From Megascapheus bottae (taxonomy: Eukaryota > Chordata > Mammalia > Rodentia > Geomyidae), in contig JANJXV010000196.1 in the NCBI GenBank assembly GCA_024803745.1, positions 1,500,501-1,564,500 on the forward strand: a DNA stretch of 64,000 nt. The letters are read 5' to 3'. The notes below the pieces were generated by a model. That model did no database searches. It saw only the letters and a list, made by a program, of their open reading frames with translations, and was not told the origin of the DNA. Positions 46,293-58,114 of the stretch are shown piece by piece. The position numbers were made by a program, and so were the translations under genes. The number at the start of each line of letters is the position of its first letter. Positions within the stretch are counted from its first letter, which is position 1.

Positions 46293-46844
46293 AAGAAATG
46301 TCGAGGTCCCTTGAGCAGGGTACCCCAAATCCAGCGAGTGGTGCCCTCCAGGAGACATGGGGAGACCAGGTGAGCAGAGCCACACCCCAGGGCATCAGGG
46401 TAGAGGGAGGGGCCCTGGGGAGTCAGTGGCCGCCTCAGGTGGTGACAGGGAGCTACTGCCGCCTTTCTGCCGCAGACAGCACTGGGAACCCCCACGTGGG
46501 CGGGGGCAGGGCCGGCGCTGGGCGGCTGGTCTGACAAACGCACAGCGCTGAGGCCACCCTGGGCCGGGGCCATCAGCAACTGGCCACACACCTCCACGAA
46601 ACTGTGCAGAAAGCCGGCCCGGGCCTCCCAACACCACCCACGCCCTCCTTCCCTCAGGGCCGGCAAGGGCTGTTCCTGCATCTGTGAAAGGCTCTCCACG
46701 AGGGTGGACTGAGAAGGAAGTGAGGCTCCAGTCCACGGAGGCTCTGGGCCTGTGGCAGCGTGGAGCACTGGCACAAATCTGCGGGGAGGGGAGAGCCACA
46801 CGCCTGAAGACCCACCTTCCCTCCACTACACCCTGCAGAGGCCC

Positions 46845-47052
46845 ACCGCCTGGCCACTCACACCTGTAATCCTAGCTACACAGGCTGAAATCTGAGGACC
46901 ACAGTTCAAAGCCAGCCTGGGCCAGGAAGCTTGAGACTCTTACCTCCAATTAACCACCAAAAACCAGAAGTGGCACTGTGGCTCCAGGTAGCAGAGTGCT
47001 AACTCCGAGCACAAGAGCTCAGGCATAGAAACCAGGCCCCATGATTGGCCAA
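46845..47052 (+). repeat. Dimeric SINE (B1-like + Geo-like)
   Basis: Left half with 'cacacctgtaatcctagcta', linker 'gagactcttacctccaatta', right half with 'agaagtggcactgtggctcc', ending 'ggccaaaa'. Moderately preserved. Confidence 0.88.
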
Positions 47053-48159
47053 AACCCCCCAAAGGTTCACCATCCCTCAAGAGCGCTGGGCGAGGGAGGT
47101 GCTGCAGGCCCTCCCGCCCCCCAGGGCCTCCTTGTGCACTCCTCTCCTCACACATGCATGTGCTGAATGCGGTGTGGCCCTGGCCCCGGCGGGGCTGGGC
47201 TTTGCCAGGGGACACGGCCTCACCCCGCGTGGGAGGGCGGGCCCTGCTGCGCCCAGGGGCTCTTACCCGCTGTCTACCCTCAATCAGAAAACACACTCCA
47301 GGGCTAGGCAGCACGAAAGCCAGCGAACTGTGCAACTTTCCACTTGTTTATTGCCAATCATTCACATCACTCCACAAAGACTGGAAGACACAGAAACGAG
47401 ATCCACAGGGGGGTCACTTGGACCTGCTGCATGTGCAGACCCAGCCTTGCACGGCCCCCCTCCGCGGGGCCTTGCCACAGCCAGGACACCGCAAGCACAG
47501 CTCATGGAGTCCCCACAGTCCACCTGCAGCCACGCTGGACTGTGCACCTCCCGACAGGGCCTGTCCCACCAACACAGACTCCAGAGAACTACTTCTCTGT
47601 CCACAGGGGCAAGCTGTGTAGAGACCCACGCGTGCTCCTGCTGAGGTGTGTGTCCTGTGTGCGGTGGACGTGGTGGGGGAGGGGGCCCATGTGGGAGTCC
47701 CTGGAATGACCTCATCACACCCACTGCTGCCCCTACTCTGCCCCTGCAGGACAGGACCGGGTGGCTGAGGACAGGAAACGCTGCGTGGGCCCTGGGGGCA
47801 GCAGGCGTTGCCCCTCACCTCCCACAGCCCAATTATGGAGCCGAGTATCTGCTAATAGCTAGACTGGCCCAGAGGTTGTGGGCCAGGACAGGACTGGCCG
47901 CTTTACAGTCACAAGAGCTCAAGGGGCAGTGGTTAGGCCCCTGCTGGAGACAGGCGGCCTGGGATGGCTTTCTGCAGGCAGGACTGCAGGTGGTGGCACG
48001 CTTCCTTCCCACTGTGGTCCTGGAGGTGTGGCTGCTGCTGCTCACCAGCTCTCTCCATTGTGGGCATCCTGGCCTAGGGGAATGAGCTGCCATCTAGGGT
48101 GAGGAAGGGGATGCAAGGGTGGCTCAGGAGCAGAACTGAGCCACAGCAGCACGGAGGTC
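47053..48159. other. Downstream flank of SLX9
   Basis: No coding exon is recognised. A minus-strand AATAAA (plus TTTATT at 47,346-47,351) is followed on the minus strand by a GT-rich stretch ('gtgtgttttctg'), so it could serve as a distal poly(A) site for SLX9 about 0.9 kb past the stop, but there is no direct evidence that it is used. Confidence 0.4.
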
Positions 48160-48181
48160 ACAGGAGGAGTCCACAAGGCAC

Positions 48182-48187
48182 TTTATT
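48182..48187 (-). terminator. SLX9: SLX9 poly(A) signal
   Basis: Minus-strand AATAAA (plus TTTATT) lies 87 bases past the SLX9 stop. The minus strand further on is GT-rich ('cttgtggactcctcctgtg'), as expected downstream of a cleavage site, which I would place near 48,160-48,170. The 3' untranslated region would be only about 110 nt. Confidence 0.7.
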
Positions 48188-48273
48188 ATCAAGAGGCCCT
48201 GTGCTGGACAGGGGTGTCCGCCAGGCCGAGAGAGCGAATGAGAGGAGCTGGCCCTCTCTACATCCCTTGGAAA

Positions 48274-48397
48274 TCAGAACTGACTACCACCTTCCAGATG
48301 CATCTGCCGAGCTAGCTGCTGCCCGATGGCCAGCAGGGGGCTGGCTCTATAGGCTGGACTAGCCAGCAGCTCCTGAAACCGGATCTGTTCTTCTTCG
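48274..48397 (-). CDS. SLX9: SLX9 last coding exon
   Basis: After the acceptor 'tccattctttcag' the exon encodes 40 residues beginning EEEQIRFQELLASPAYR and ending LEGGSQF, then TGA at 48,276-48,274. One C at its 5' end completes the Leu codon split with the previous exon. The sequence matches the very conserved C-terminus of mammalian SLX9, which is why I regard the gene call as secure. No internal stop or frameshift is present. Confidence 0.93.
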
Positions 48398-49228
48398 CTG
48401 AAAGAATGGAGACCAGAGGTCAGCAGATTGGGAGCACTCAGCAACCAGAGCGGACGGTCAGCAAACCCACGCCCAGGCACCTTACACGGGAGGGGACAAT
48501 GCCATCTGTGTGACCACAGGACTCAGAGCTTCTGCAGTGTATGTGTGTGGAGGGAAAGCCTTGTACCACAGGCTGCAGAGGGACCTGATATGGGTTATTG
48601 CCAAAGCAGGAACTGAGAAACGGGGACTGGAGACCACCCTGTCCTTACGTTAGAGGCACTTTTCTCCCAGTGAGGATGCAGACAGGAGAATGTGCACAGG
48701 AAGGCCGGGGTGACAGAGCCACAGCCGCCCTGACCCCAGCCAGCTCCCAGGAGAGCCCTGCAGACAAACAGGTGCTAAGGGCCATGAGGGCAGCCGAGGT
48801 GGGCAGGAAGCCATGGTGGACAGGAAGCCGTGGTAGGCAGCACCAGAAGAGGCTGCAAGGCCATGGGTAAGCCTGGCCCGGAGTGACCTTGAGAAATCCT
48901 GACCACATGCAGTCACAAGGGCTGGGGTCTCGCTGCCTAGCACGGGCTGCTAGAGCCTGCTGGTCCAGGCAGACCCCGAGGGCTGCACTCTCAAAGGCGT
49001 CACAGCCACCATCCCAGAGCACACGGGCCTGCCTGAAGTACAGCAATCCAAACCACTCCTGGAAGGTGGATTGGAGGAACTCTGCCACCTCTGGAGTCCA
49101 TGTATAAGGCAGGGCCTCGTGAGCACAGAGCCCCGGAAGCCCGGGTACCGGGGCAGGAGCTGGGAGGCTGGCAGCCCCTGCTGGCACGGGGGCAGCAGAC
49201 AGAACACTGGTGGTTAGGGTATACTCAC

Positions 49229-49297
49229 AGGAGTTTCTGCCTCTGGGCGGCACTCATCCGGCTGAGCTCGGCTGGCCTAGGCTGGCTGGTCGCCCTG
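49229..49297 (-). CDS. SLX9: SLX9 penultimate coding exon
   Basis: A 69-nt exon encoding SRATSQPRPAELSRMSAAQR and QKL before the split Leu codon. The donor is CT/GTGAGT at 49,228-49,223. The acceptor is 'ttgtcctcag' before 49,297. A second AG three bases downstream makes this a NAGNAG acceptor (CAGCAG at 49,300-49,295); its use would remove one Ser codon. Phases fit both neighbours with either choice. Confidence 0.92.
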
Positions 49298-51362
49298 CTG
49301 AGGACAAGAGAGACCAAGTGAGCGAGATGCCCTACTTCACCTGAACACCACGCAGCAGGCTGGTCCTCAAGCAGCCCCTGGGGACCCCAGCACCGCAGCG
49401 CCGGGAGCTGTGTCTGGAGCCGAGGGTAGGGAATCATGCACTCGCCTTGCCTAAGGACCTGAGAGCTGGAAGAGGCCCACGTCTCAGCCTGCGCCCCTGG
49501 ACAGCCTGCAGGACAGGCCATCCACCTGGACAACCTGCTCTGGACCCAGGGGCTCAGCTGCCAGGGGGCGCTGACCCTGCCGGGCAGATTCCCCTGGTGA
49601 AAGCACACAGTGCCTCCTGTTCTTCACCCGAGCCAGGGCACGTGTTTCACAACAGCTGGGGCCTCCGAGCTGCCTCACTGGGCCCGAGCAGCAGGTGTGG
49701 GCTGTGAGCCACGCTGACCGTTCAGATTCTTCAGGCTTCATTACCGCTGTCAGAGGGCGGGGCAGGCACCGCCCACCAGGCCCAGCAGCAGCCAGGCATC
49801 TGGGCCGAGGGAGAGACTGGCTTTCCAGGCTCCCCTCCAGGGAGCAGCTGGCCCAAGAAGAGGCCCCTCAGTGTGGGTCCAACTGCTGCCGAGACTCCAG
49901 AGAGGCCTCGTCTCTGTCCTGTGCCCCCTCAAACAGTGCAAGATGGTTTGCTCCCAACATGGCCCCTGGCAGGTGGGGAAAGAGCCCACTTGGGCTGCAG
50001 GCCCTGTCTGCAGTGACCAGCAAGCCAGGCAGAGGGTCCTGGGGCAAGGGGTCATCCTCTTGGTCACGCTGGCTGTGGAGCCAGGAGGACCAGAGCCGCT
50101 GACCGCAGGGTCAGGAATGCCCTGTGCTGAAGGCCTAGCATGTGCTGAATGGGGGCTTCAGATCCCATCCACGGACACAGGGACACAGCTACCCTGCGCA
50201 GGGACAGGGAACCACCCTTCCACTGACCCCAAATCTGCCAGCCAGAGCCTGGGTGTGGCGTCGGGGCGGGGAGGACAGGCGGGAAGGGACAGCCACCCAC
50301 CACCTCGGGTGAAGACAGGCGGGGTCAGCTCAGTCACTGGCTGCACCTCAGGCCTGGAGGGAAAGGCTGCAGTGGTGGGCTGGACCCCAGGCCATCCATA
50401 CCATGTCCCCCTGAGCCTGACGCCCAACCAGGATATACACTGTGAACGGTGCAAAGCTAAGAGGAACCCCTAAGTTCATAAACACAAGTGCTCAACACAG
50501 CCGTAGGGAAGCTGAGCCTTAAGTGCCCTCTGGCAGGGCACTTCTGCCCTGCTGCACGCAGCCGTGCTCTGGCAGAGGCCAAGGGAAGGCCGAGCTCCAG
50601 TCCTCAGCACCAACCACAAGACGGGCACCGGACGACTCTGCCCGAGGGGCCCTGGCTCTCAGCAGGCGAGTCCTTCTACAGAACTCACTGAGCGTCCACG
50701 GGGCATGGGCTGCACCTCCCAGTGGTGCCAGAGGGACCAGTGCCACCCAGCTCTAGACCTTGGTGTCCAGACAAAAGCCAGGGCTCCCCTGAGAAACGGC
50801 CGATTCTAGGACTGGTCCTGAGGGCCCAAGGTGAGCCCCGAGCCCCTGCTGGCCTGGGCAGGGAGGAAGGAAGGGGCTCTCAGAGCCACCCGGGAGCAGC
50901 GGAGGGAGCTGCAGCGGGCCATGCCGGAACAACGTCACCAGCCAACTAAAGGAGTGCTGGATGCCAGCCAAAGCATCTTTAACACCCATCCTGACTCCAC
51001 GCCGCAGAAATGAGCCGCTGTAAATAAACAGCGCGCCCGCTCCGCTCCGGCAGCGCGCCATAGCACCTCTGCAGATGCAGCGGTGAGGAAGGGGGTGAGG
51101 AAGGGGGGCCTCGCGGCCTCCCCAGGGGAGGGCTGCAGACAGCAGGAGGGCACAGGTGCTCAGGAGCCAGTGACCAGGCCTCTGCCGGGCACAGGACAGC
51201 CTCCAGGGGCAAGCTGGCTGGCAGTGTGTGTGCCTGGTGCAATGTCATGAAGGAGGCGCCTGGTCTCTGTGACATGAATCCTGCATCCTGTACCATCCAC
51301 TGAGGGATGGCTGGAACGTGCCTGGCTCGGGCAGGGCACCGTGAATGCAATCCTGGGAAAGC

Positions 51363-51570
51363 ACGCTGGGTGTGGCAGCACCTAGCTGTGATCTCACCTA
51401 CTCAGCACGGAGAGAAGCGCTGCCCCACACTGGCCTGGCAAATGCATGAGCCCCTCTGGAAAACAACTAACCAAGTAAAATGGACCGAAGATGTGTCTAA
51501 GGTGGCAGAGTGCCTGTCTCACCAACAACAGACCTTGAGTCAAATGCCAATAGTGTCAAAAAAAAAAAAA
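51363..51570 (+). repeat. Diverged dimeric SINE
   Basis: A B1-like start 'gctgggtgtggcagcaccta', followed by an ID-like second part ('ggtggcagagtgcctgtctc') and an A-rich tail. Old copy. Confidence 0.6.
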
Positions 51571-51647
51571 AACAAAACAAAAGCAGGAGCTAGATTCAGA
51601 GAGACACGGGGAGGGTGGTGACTCAAGACCCCATCCCACGGAAAGTG

Positions 51648-51850
51648 GGTAGCGTGGTCACAGCTACCAGCTCAGCTTCGAGGGAAGCATAAGCAGGGAA
51701 CCACCATCCAGAATGTTCCAAGCATTCACACGAGAAAGACCTCGGTCGTCCAAGACACAAAGGCCCCAAGGCATGGCTCAAGCGGTAGCTCCCGGCTAGC
51801 AAGCGCGAGTCTCTGAGTTCAAACCTAATACTGCCAAAACAAAGTTAAAC
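51648..51850 (+). repeat. Diverged SINE with ID-like 3' half
   Basis: The 3' half 'ggcatggctcaagcggtagc' followed by 'gagttcaaacctaatactgc' is a clear tRNA-derived ID-type segment. The 5' part is B1-like but degraded. Confidence 0.65.
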
Positions 51851-52978
51851 TCAACTAAAACAGAATAAAAAACCAGGGAGAGTCCCAGCCACTGTGAGCA
51901 GAAGGACTTGAGAAGATGGGAGGACGTTACACGTCCGTGGGGTCCTCAAAGGGGTGGAGCCCGAGGGAGATGCTAGGACGGGCAGACCCCAGGGAACTGA
52001 GGAGATGTGAGGTGTGGCTTCATTACTTATGAGCTTACATCCGTGGCTACTTGGAAGTGAGCACTGTTCCCGAAGGGTGACAGACGTACACACGAATGTA
52101 CCCCACTTTTCAGTAAATCTAAAACTGTGACAAGGTAAAGCGTCCCCAGCCAGCGGTCCAGAGATGCCCCGCTGAGTCTCTGGGGTCACTGAGGTTTAGG
52201 GTGCACTGAAGCTTGGGGGGCTGATGGCACTTTTCCACAGCTGAACCGAAACACCAGCGTGGCCCTCGTCTCTGGGGCCCGGCACATTCCTCCCCCCCGG
52301 GAGCCCTCAGCACATTTTTCAGATGAGAAAACTGGAAAGAGGGAAAGGACCCATGACCAGGGTCACATTTTTGTTCAAGAACCAGAAATGGAATCTGCGC
52401 GCTGGCTGTGTTCTGCCGGCTGGTGAGCCAGTCTGACTGTAAGTCTCTGCCGCGGCAGCCCCCCCCCCCCCGCGCCCCCCGGCTCGAGCAAGGTCAGCCC
52501 ACGAAGGCACCTCCTCCTCAGAGGGAGACGCGACGGAATGAACTTACATTAGAAGTGACAGGACTACATGGGCAAGTCCAGCAGCGGTGACAGAACACAA
52601 ACCAGGCACTGTCCACTGGCCTGGCAGCAGAGGCCGGCACAGACCCATGTGTGAACCCGCACCAGTGGGCTCCGACACAGGCCCCCCGAGACTCACCTCT
52701 GCTGGGAATAGGGAAGGAGGGAAGCAGTCATGGGGCAGTCACGGGGCAGCTGCCACCCACAAGGGTTTTGCTGAAGGAGCAGGGTGCACACTCGGCAAGG
52801 CCTTGGTGAGGGGCATAGCAGCAGGACCAGTCCAGGCGGGAGCACTGGAAACCTCACCAGCCGGCACACCTGCCTTGAGGGCTCCATGCAGGGGGTGCCC
52901 TCCACAGGCAAACACAGCCACGGCACTGCTTCTCCTGCCCTGGCCCTCCCTTCCCTGGGAACCTCTCTGGTCCCTCAC

Positions 52979-53126
52979 CTTCTGGCCTGTGGCTGGCGGC
53001 AGGCCTCCAGCTCCTGCAGCTCGGGCAAGGCATCCATCAGAGGGTGCAGATCTCCCACCACCACCGTGGCTCTGCGCTTCCGCTCCTCCCTCAGCTTCTT
53101 CTCTGCCAACTTTATGGCTTCCATTT
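52979..53126 (-). CDS. SLX9: SLX9 internal coding exon with the conserved VVVGDLHPL region
   Basis: A 148-nt exon between acceptor 'cccctctgcctcag' and donor AG/GTGAGG. It encodes 48 full codons: a charged helix beginning MEAIKLAEKKLREERKRR, then RATVVVGDLHPL, then an acidic stretch ending ACRQPQAR. The first two bases complete a Lys codon with the preceding exon. The high Lys/Arg/Glu content is typical of nucleolar assembly factors and is conserved in the family. Confidence 0.93.
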
Positions 53127-54244
53127 CTGAGGCAGAGGGGACAGGTCACAGACAGAAGCAAATGCCAAGCTCCAAACACGTGACCCCGGGGCCCAGGCTC
53201 CCGCCCCCCAGGTACGCAGCAGGCAGTCTGCGCGTCTCCCGCTGTCACCTGTGCTCTGCCCCTGGAGACTTGGGGGTGGGTGGCTGGCTCCAGCTACAGA
53301 GGCACACTTTAATTACAGGCTGACAGTGAGCTCAGAACTGCGGCTCCAAGGCCTGCTCCTGGGAAGGGGATGTGGCTGGGGCCAGCCCAGCAGCAGAAGG
53401 TGGCCCCAGGCAATGGACCCCACAGCCTCTGTCCCCAGACATTCAGACCACTGAGCACATCCACGGGACTACTCACGTGGGAAGGTGGCCTCCACACGGG
53501 AGGGCCGGCAGCCACAGGGGCAGAGCGGGTGGCCGGGTCACAGGGGTAACGGGGTGAAGGTCTGGCCTTCGCAGGGGGGAGCCACGGCAGGGCGTGGGTA
53601 CAGCCCTGGGATCTGATTCCCATCTAAACAAGTGTCAACTCACCACTGCTAATGTGACGAGTGCCACACACGCTTTTCATGGCAAGCCCACAGCACCTTG
53701 TTCTGCCGGGCCCCAGAGCAGGCACAGAGGAGCCTGGGCAGGACACAGAGATGCCCTCGCAGGGACCACCGGGGAGGCCTCAATGCCAGGTCTGCCCAGC
53801 CCTGGGAAGGCCCCTGCAGGGTGACGAGCACCCTTCCTCTGGACTTGCAAGGTGACAATGCCTTTCCAACTTACAAGCACCTCATCAACTCCCTGGAGAG
53901 CAAGAGCACCCAGAGGGAGGTGGGGGGCTGGAGGCCGAGAGACGGCCTTCCTCACAGGCTGGCGACAGACAAAATGCAAGCAAGGGGGAAGGAAGCCTGC
54001 TCGCTGGATGTGACCACGGCGGAGACCATGGCCCTGCCAAGCAAGCATTACATTTCCAAGAACACTCGTACTCCCGTTACAAACTCCACCACAGTCCCAG
54101 GACACTTCACCTGGCCTCCGGAGCTGAGAAAGCCACAGAAAAGAGACAGGCACAGAGGCAGGGAGGTAAGTGGGAGGACACTGTCCTGTCGGAGTGGCTC
54201 AGAGAAGAAGCAGGGGGTCAGCCATTCCGGAATGACTAGAAACA

Positions 54245-54835
54245 AGTCAGGTACCATAGACAGGCGGCTCAGGAGTCTAAGATCGGAAGATCACCAGTAG
54301 AGTCCATGAGACTCTTACCTTCAGTTAACCAGGTAGGAGCCAGAGTGGAACGGTGGCTCATGTGGCAGGAGTGCCAACCCTGGGAGAAAAACTAAAGGAC
54401 AGGACCCAAGTCTTTGTACAGGCACAAAGAGTCCAAATAGCCAGGTGTACTGGTACTAACCTGTAAACTCCCAGATGAAAGGGAGGAAGAGGTGGAAGGG
54501 CCGAGGCTACAGACCAGCTGGGCCGTCTCATGGAGCCTGCCAACACAGCCACAGGAGGCAGGAAGGACCCCAGGACCACAGTTCAAGGATCACCCAGTGA
54601 AGAGTCATCAAGACCACATGTCCACAAACAAGCCAACACATTTACTCAAGTCTGCAATCCCAGTGACTGGGGGTGTACACAGAAGGACCACAGTCCCAGG
54701 CCGGACCAAGGAAAAAGTAAGAGAGGCTCTGGGAAAAGGGGAGGGCTGCGACATGGTCGAGTGACAGAGAGGACCCAGCAAGGGCCAGGCTCAGGCTGAA
54801 ACCCCAGCAGCACCACCGACAAGAGAAAGAAGTGA
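54245..54835 (+). repeat. Cluster of diverged SINE copies
   Basis: At least three degraded elements follow one another: a dimeric-type piece with 'gagactcttaccttcagtta' (54,308-54,327), a B1-like piece with 'agccaggtgtactggtacta' (54,438-), and a further B1-like piece near 54,620-54,830. Boundaries are approximate. Confidence 0.5.
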
Positions 54836-54855
54836 ACACATTCCCTGGCTCACAA

Positions 54856-55078
54856 GCCGGGCACTGGTGGCCCACGTCTTTAATCCCAGGTACTGGGGAG
54901 GCTGAGACCCAAGGATCACAGTTCCAAGAAAGGCTGCGAGAATCGCCAACGAATCACCAGAGAACGGGAAGTGGTGCCGTGGCCCAAATGGTACAGCACC
55001 AGCCTTGAGCTGAAGAGCTCAGAGACAGCGCCTAGGCCCTGAGTTCAAGCCCCATGACCAACAAAAAAAGAAGAAGAG
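54856..55078 (+). repeat. Dimeric SINE (B1-like + Geo-like)
   Basis: Starts 'gccgggcactggtggcccac', right half 'gaagtggtgccgtggcccaa', then 'ccttgagctgaagagctcag' and an A-rich tail. Moderately preserved. Confidence 0.88.
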
Positions 55079-55711
55079 CTCTTAGGAAGAGCAATGAATC
55101 ACAAAGAAAATTATGAAGAACCAAATTAAGAGAGCAGAGAAGGCAGAGGACAGCAGGAGCATGGTGGCAGACCTGGGGGTGTTCCTCACCCCACACCACT
55201 CCTGAAGATTGATTATGTATGAGCTAACCACTACCAACCAGCCAAGCAGCAGCCAAGCCCATTCGACACAGCTCTTTAGGAAGCAGGGAAAAGAGAATCC
55301 TAACCTCTGGGTGCTACACCACACTGGCAGCGTTCATGTTTGGTAAAGCCAATGGAGGGACTGGGGAGGGGCAGGGGTACCCCACAATTCTGGAGGAACA
55401 CTGGGGCGGGAAAGCAATGAGTCTGTGTGAATCTCAAGGACCAGCATCCTAGGGCCCACACGCCCATGCCTTGATGGACCTGGGTGCGAAGGAGGAGTGG
55501 ACAGGCTCAGGAGGGGAGGGCAGCTGGTGGAGAAAAGGCTTGCTTCAGTGGCAGAAAGGACCACGGTGGCCAGGACACAGCAGAGCGAGCCACCCAGGAA
55601 CACTGAGGCCCTAGGAATCCACAAAGAAACAACCATATCCACGCAAGATGGAATCTCAACATCACCAGACCCAAGAGTATCATCTAAAAGATCTGCTGAC
55701 TCAGTGGACCA

Positions 55712-56040
55712 CCAGCGGGGCACATGACTCACACCTGTAATCCTGGCTGGTCAGGAGGCTGAGATCTGAGGATCTTGGTTCAAAGCCAGCTTGGGCACTA
55801 AAGACCTGTGAGACTCTTACCTCCAATGAACTACCAGAAAACCAGAAGTGGCACTGTGGCTCAAGGGGTAGGGTGGTAGCCTTGAGGTGACAAATTCAGG
55901 GACAATGCCCAGGCCTGGGTTAGGGCAGTAGCCTTGAGCTGAAGAGCTCAGGGACAGCACCCAGGCCCACGGGTAGAATGGTAGCCTTGAGCTATAGAGC
56001 TCAGAGATAGCACCAGGGCCAGAGTTCAAGCCCCAGGCCT
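55712..56040 (+). repeat. Dimeric SINE with a triplicated right-half segment
   Basis: The B1-like left half and linker (55,712-55,840) are normal. In the right half, the segment running from 'gggtagggtggtagccttga' to 'cccaggcc' occurs three times, at about 55,866-55,920, 55,921-55,975 and 55,976-56,030, before the usual 'gagttcaagccccaggcc' end. The three copies have diverged from each other. Confidence 0.85.
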
Positions 56041-56959
56041 AGGTGTGCAGCCTGGCAGGGCAGAGCTTGTCTGGCAGGACTCTCCCATCTATCTACACAG
56101 AGAGGGCTCTGTTGTGATGGGAAGGTCACTGCCCCCATGGGACACAGATGGCTCAGGCGCTTACACCATTCAGCAATCACTAGTCACTGCACACAATCCT
56201 CAAAAGGAAAAGGGGACCTAAGGCTCATAAACAAACTAACCCCTAGCCAAATTATTTGGGGGAAAGATCTCATATCTGACATCTACTTTGGAATGCACGA
56301 ACAAGCATGATGAAGGGACAGCACGGAGAGAAGATACTTCATGACAAGGAAACAGCGTCAACCACACACACAGCTAACTGACAGCGCTCAATGCTGGAGA
56401 CAACATGAAAACTCAAGCGCTTCTGGGCCAAATGGACCCAGAAAGAGTCTCAAGGGAGAGCCAGTAAAACAGACACTCGTGATTCAGGACAGAGCTTGAA
56501 ATCAAGAAAATTAGGACCTGAAATGGTAAACTTTAACTATCTAGCAAAATTGAGGGGACAATTGTGAGAAAACAGCATGCAGGCCTGGCTAGCCAAGTGG
56601 ACACTGAGGACATGAAGGGCTCAGCGGAGACCAGGAGCCCCACAGCGGGGAATTAACTCATTCCAGAGATGTTTGGGCCTGACCAGCCACGACCCAGTTC
56701 CTGCTCAGATCTACCTCACAGAGAATACTTCCCATAACTCTATATGCTAGGAAGGGTGAAAAAAGGAAATGCAGAATTAACTATTTCTTAGGCAATATCC
56801 AACAAGTGACAGTGGAAAAATCTGACCCGTTTCTCTGAGTGCTACCTCCTTTTGGTGCTGGCCAAGGAGCTCATGAAAGGAGGATTTGGGATGGGCGCTG
56901 CATGAGGACATGCAAGGCTTCAACTCAAGACCTACCTGAAAAATAACAAAACGCAAAGA

Positions 56960-57055
56960 GAGCCAGCTGCATGGTTCAAGTGCTAGGGTATTTATTTTAG
57001 CAAGCCCAACGAGCTCAAACTGAAGCACCATAAACACAAAAACAAATTAAAAAAC
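56960..57055 (+). repeat. ID-like SINE fragment
   Basis: 'ccagctgcatggttcaagtg' followed by 'gagctcaaactgaagcacca' and an A-rich tail, a diverged tRNA-derived element. Confidence 0.5.
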
Positions 57056-57469
57056 ACATACTGTTAGTCGTCAAAGCAAAAAAGAAGGAAAATGACATTC
57101 CAATATGTGAGGACATTAAGATGGAAATGTGACAAACTAGTTTCCGAGTCAGCAGAAGCACCCTAAAAAGAGCAAGAACAAAATTGTAATGTTAAATGTA
57201 AACAAAATCTTTTTTTCAAAATTAGAAAATACCTGGCACTATTAAAAAAATACCCTGCATATTCTAAAATAAAGGGGTGAAAGAAGACGCATTCAACATG
57301 TTGGAACATGGCTGGCGGCAAGCCTGGGCCCACTCAGCGCTGAGTTGGAAAAGATCCATGGCCCTTCCCGGACACACAGACGAGAGGAAAGCGTCCTATC
57401 TGCTCCTCCAGCCGTCTCCACTCAGACTCACTCAAGCCACGCCACCTTTGTGATTAAAACCCTCCATGG

Positions 57470-57655
57470 GATGCCAGCTGCTACAGCTCATACCTACAAT
57501 CCCAGCTACTTAGGAGATGAGAGCTAACGATAATAGTTTGAAGGCAACTCTGGGAGAAAAGTCCTTGAAACTCAATCACTAACTAACAAAACAAAACACA
57601 GCTGACCTGAAGGCGTGGCTCAAGTGGTAGAGCACTGGCCATGAGTTAAAACGTG
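57470..57655 (+). repeat. Diverged dimeric SINE
   Basis: B1-like 'cctacaatcccagctactta' and an ID-like right part 'gtggctcaagtggtagagca'. The linker is A-rich. Confidence 0.7.
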
Positions 57656-58045
57656 ACGAGTACACAGCAACGTGTGTCAGTACACAGCAAAAACCACACT
57701 GTGGGAGCAAACACCAGGCCCTTTTTAACCAAAGGGCCCAAAAACCCGGCTTCTCTGGTTTGCCCAGGCCTTGCCGAGGCTCACTTGGTGGGGGAGGCTA
57801 TGCCACCCACTCTGGGGACACCCAGGGGTTCTGCATCCCCCTCAGCTGAGAGCCGGCCACCAAACGTGGCCTCTACTGGTCTGAGTGCCCTCCTCTGTGG
57901 CTTCTGTTGGAGTGCCGTGACGCCAGGCCAGGACCAGTGAACCAGGATGACCACACGGCTTCCTGTGGTCTGGGCAGGGGCGGGGCGGCCGGGGGCGGCT
58001 GGATGAGCGCTGCCATGCTGCTGGAACACGAGGACACAGACTTAC

Positions 58046-58114
58046 TCTGTAGCCACTGTTCACGCCGCAGCCTCCGTTTCTCCTTCTTAGGCAAAATGGC
58101 CTTTGCTTCCAAAC
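58046..58114 (-). CDS. SLX9: SLX9 internal coding exon with basic KKEKRRLRREQWLQ segment
   Basis: A 69-nt exon after acceptor 'atgctctctcctcag' and before the strong donor A/GTAAGT at 58,045-58,040. It encodes LEAKAILPKKEKRRLRREQW and LQ. The Lys/Arg cluster is a likely nuclear or nucleolar targeting segment by composition. Splicing to 53,126 gives Gln-Lys-Met across the junction, matching family sequence. Confidence 0.92.

Larger units (their letters stand above)
49298..52978 (-). other. SLX9 intron with old SINE copies
   Basis: No other gene seen. It contains degraded SINEs from 51,363 to 51,850, an A run at 51,548-51,563, a C run at 52,459-52,475, and a short inverted repeat CGCTGT/ACAGCG around AAATAA at about 51,014-51,031. 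Confidence 0.6.
53127..58045 (-). other. SLX9 intron, SINE-dense, with an AT-rich part
   Basis: Contains a cluster of SINEs at about 54,240-56,040 and another at 57,475-57,655, and a lower-GC stretch at about 56,200-57,300 in which I recognise only an ID-like fragment at 56,960-57,055. No other gene or RNA is seen. Confidence 0.6.

Noticed and set aside
51762..51845. tRNA-like sequence
   Set aside because: It is the tRNA-derived half of a SINE, diverged and without an intact cloverleaf; the same holds for other ID-like pieces listed.
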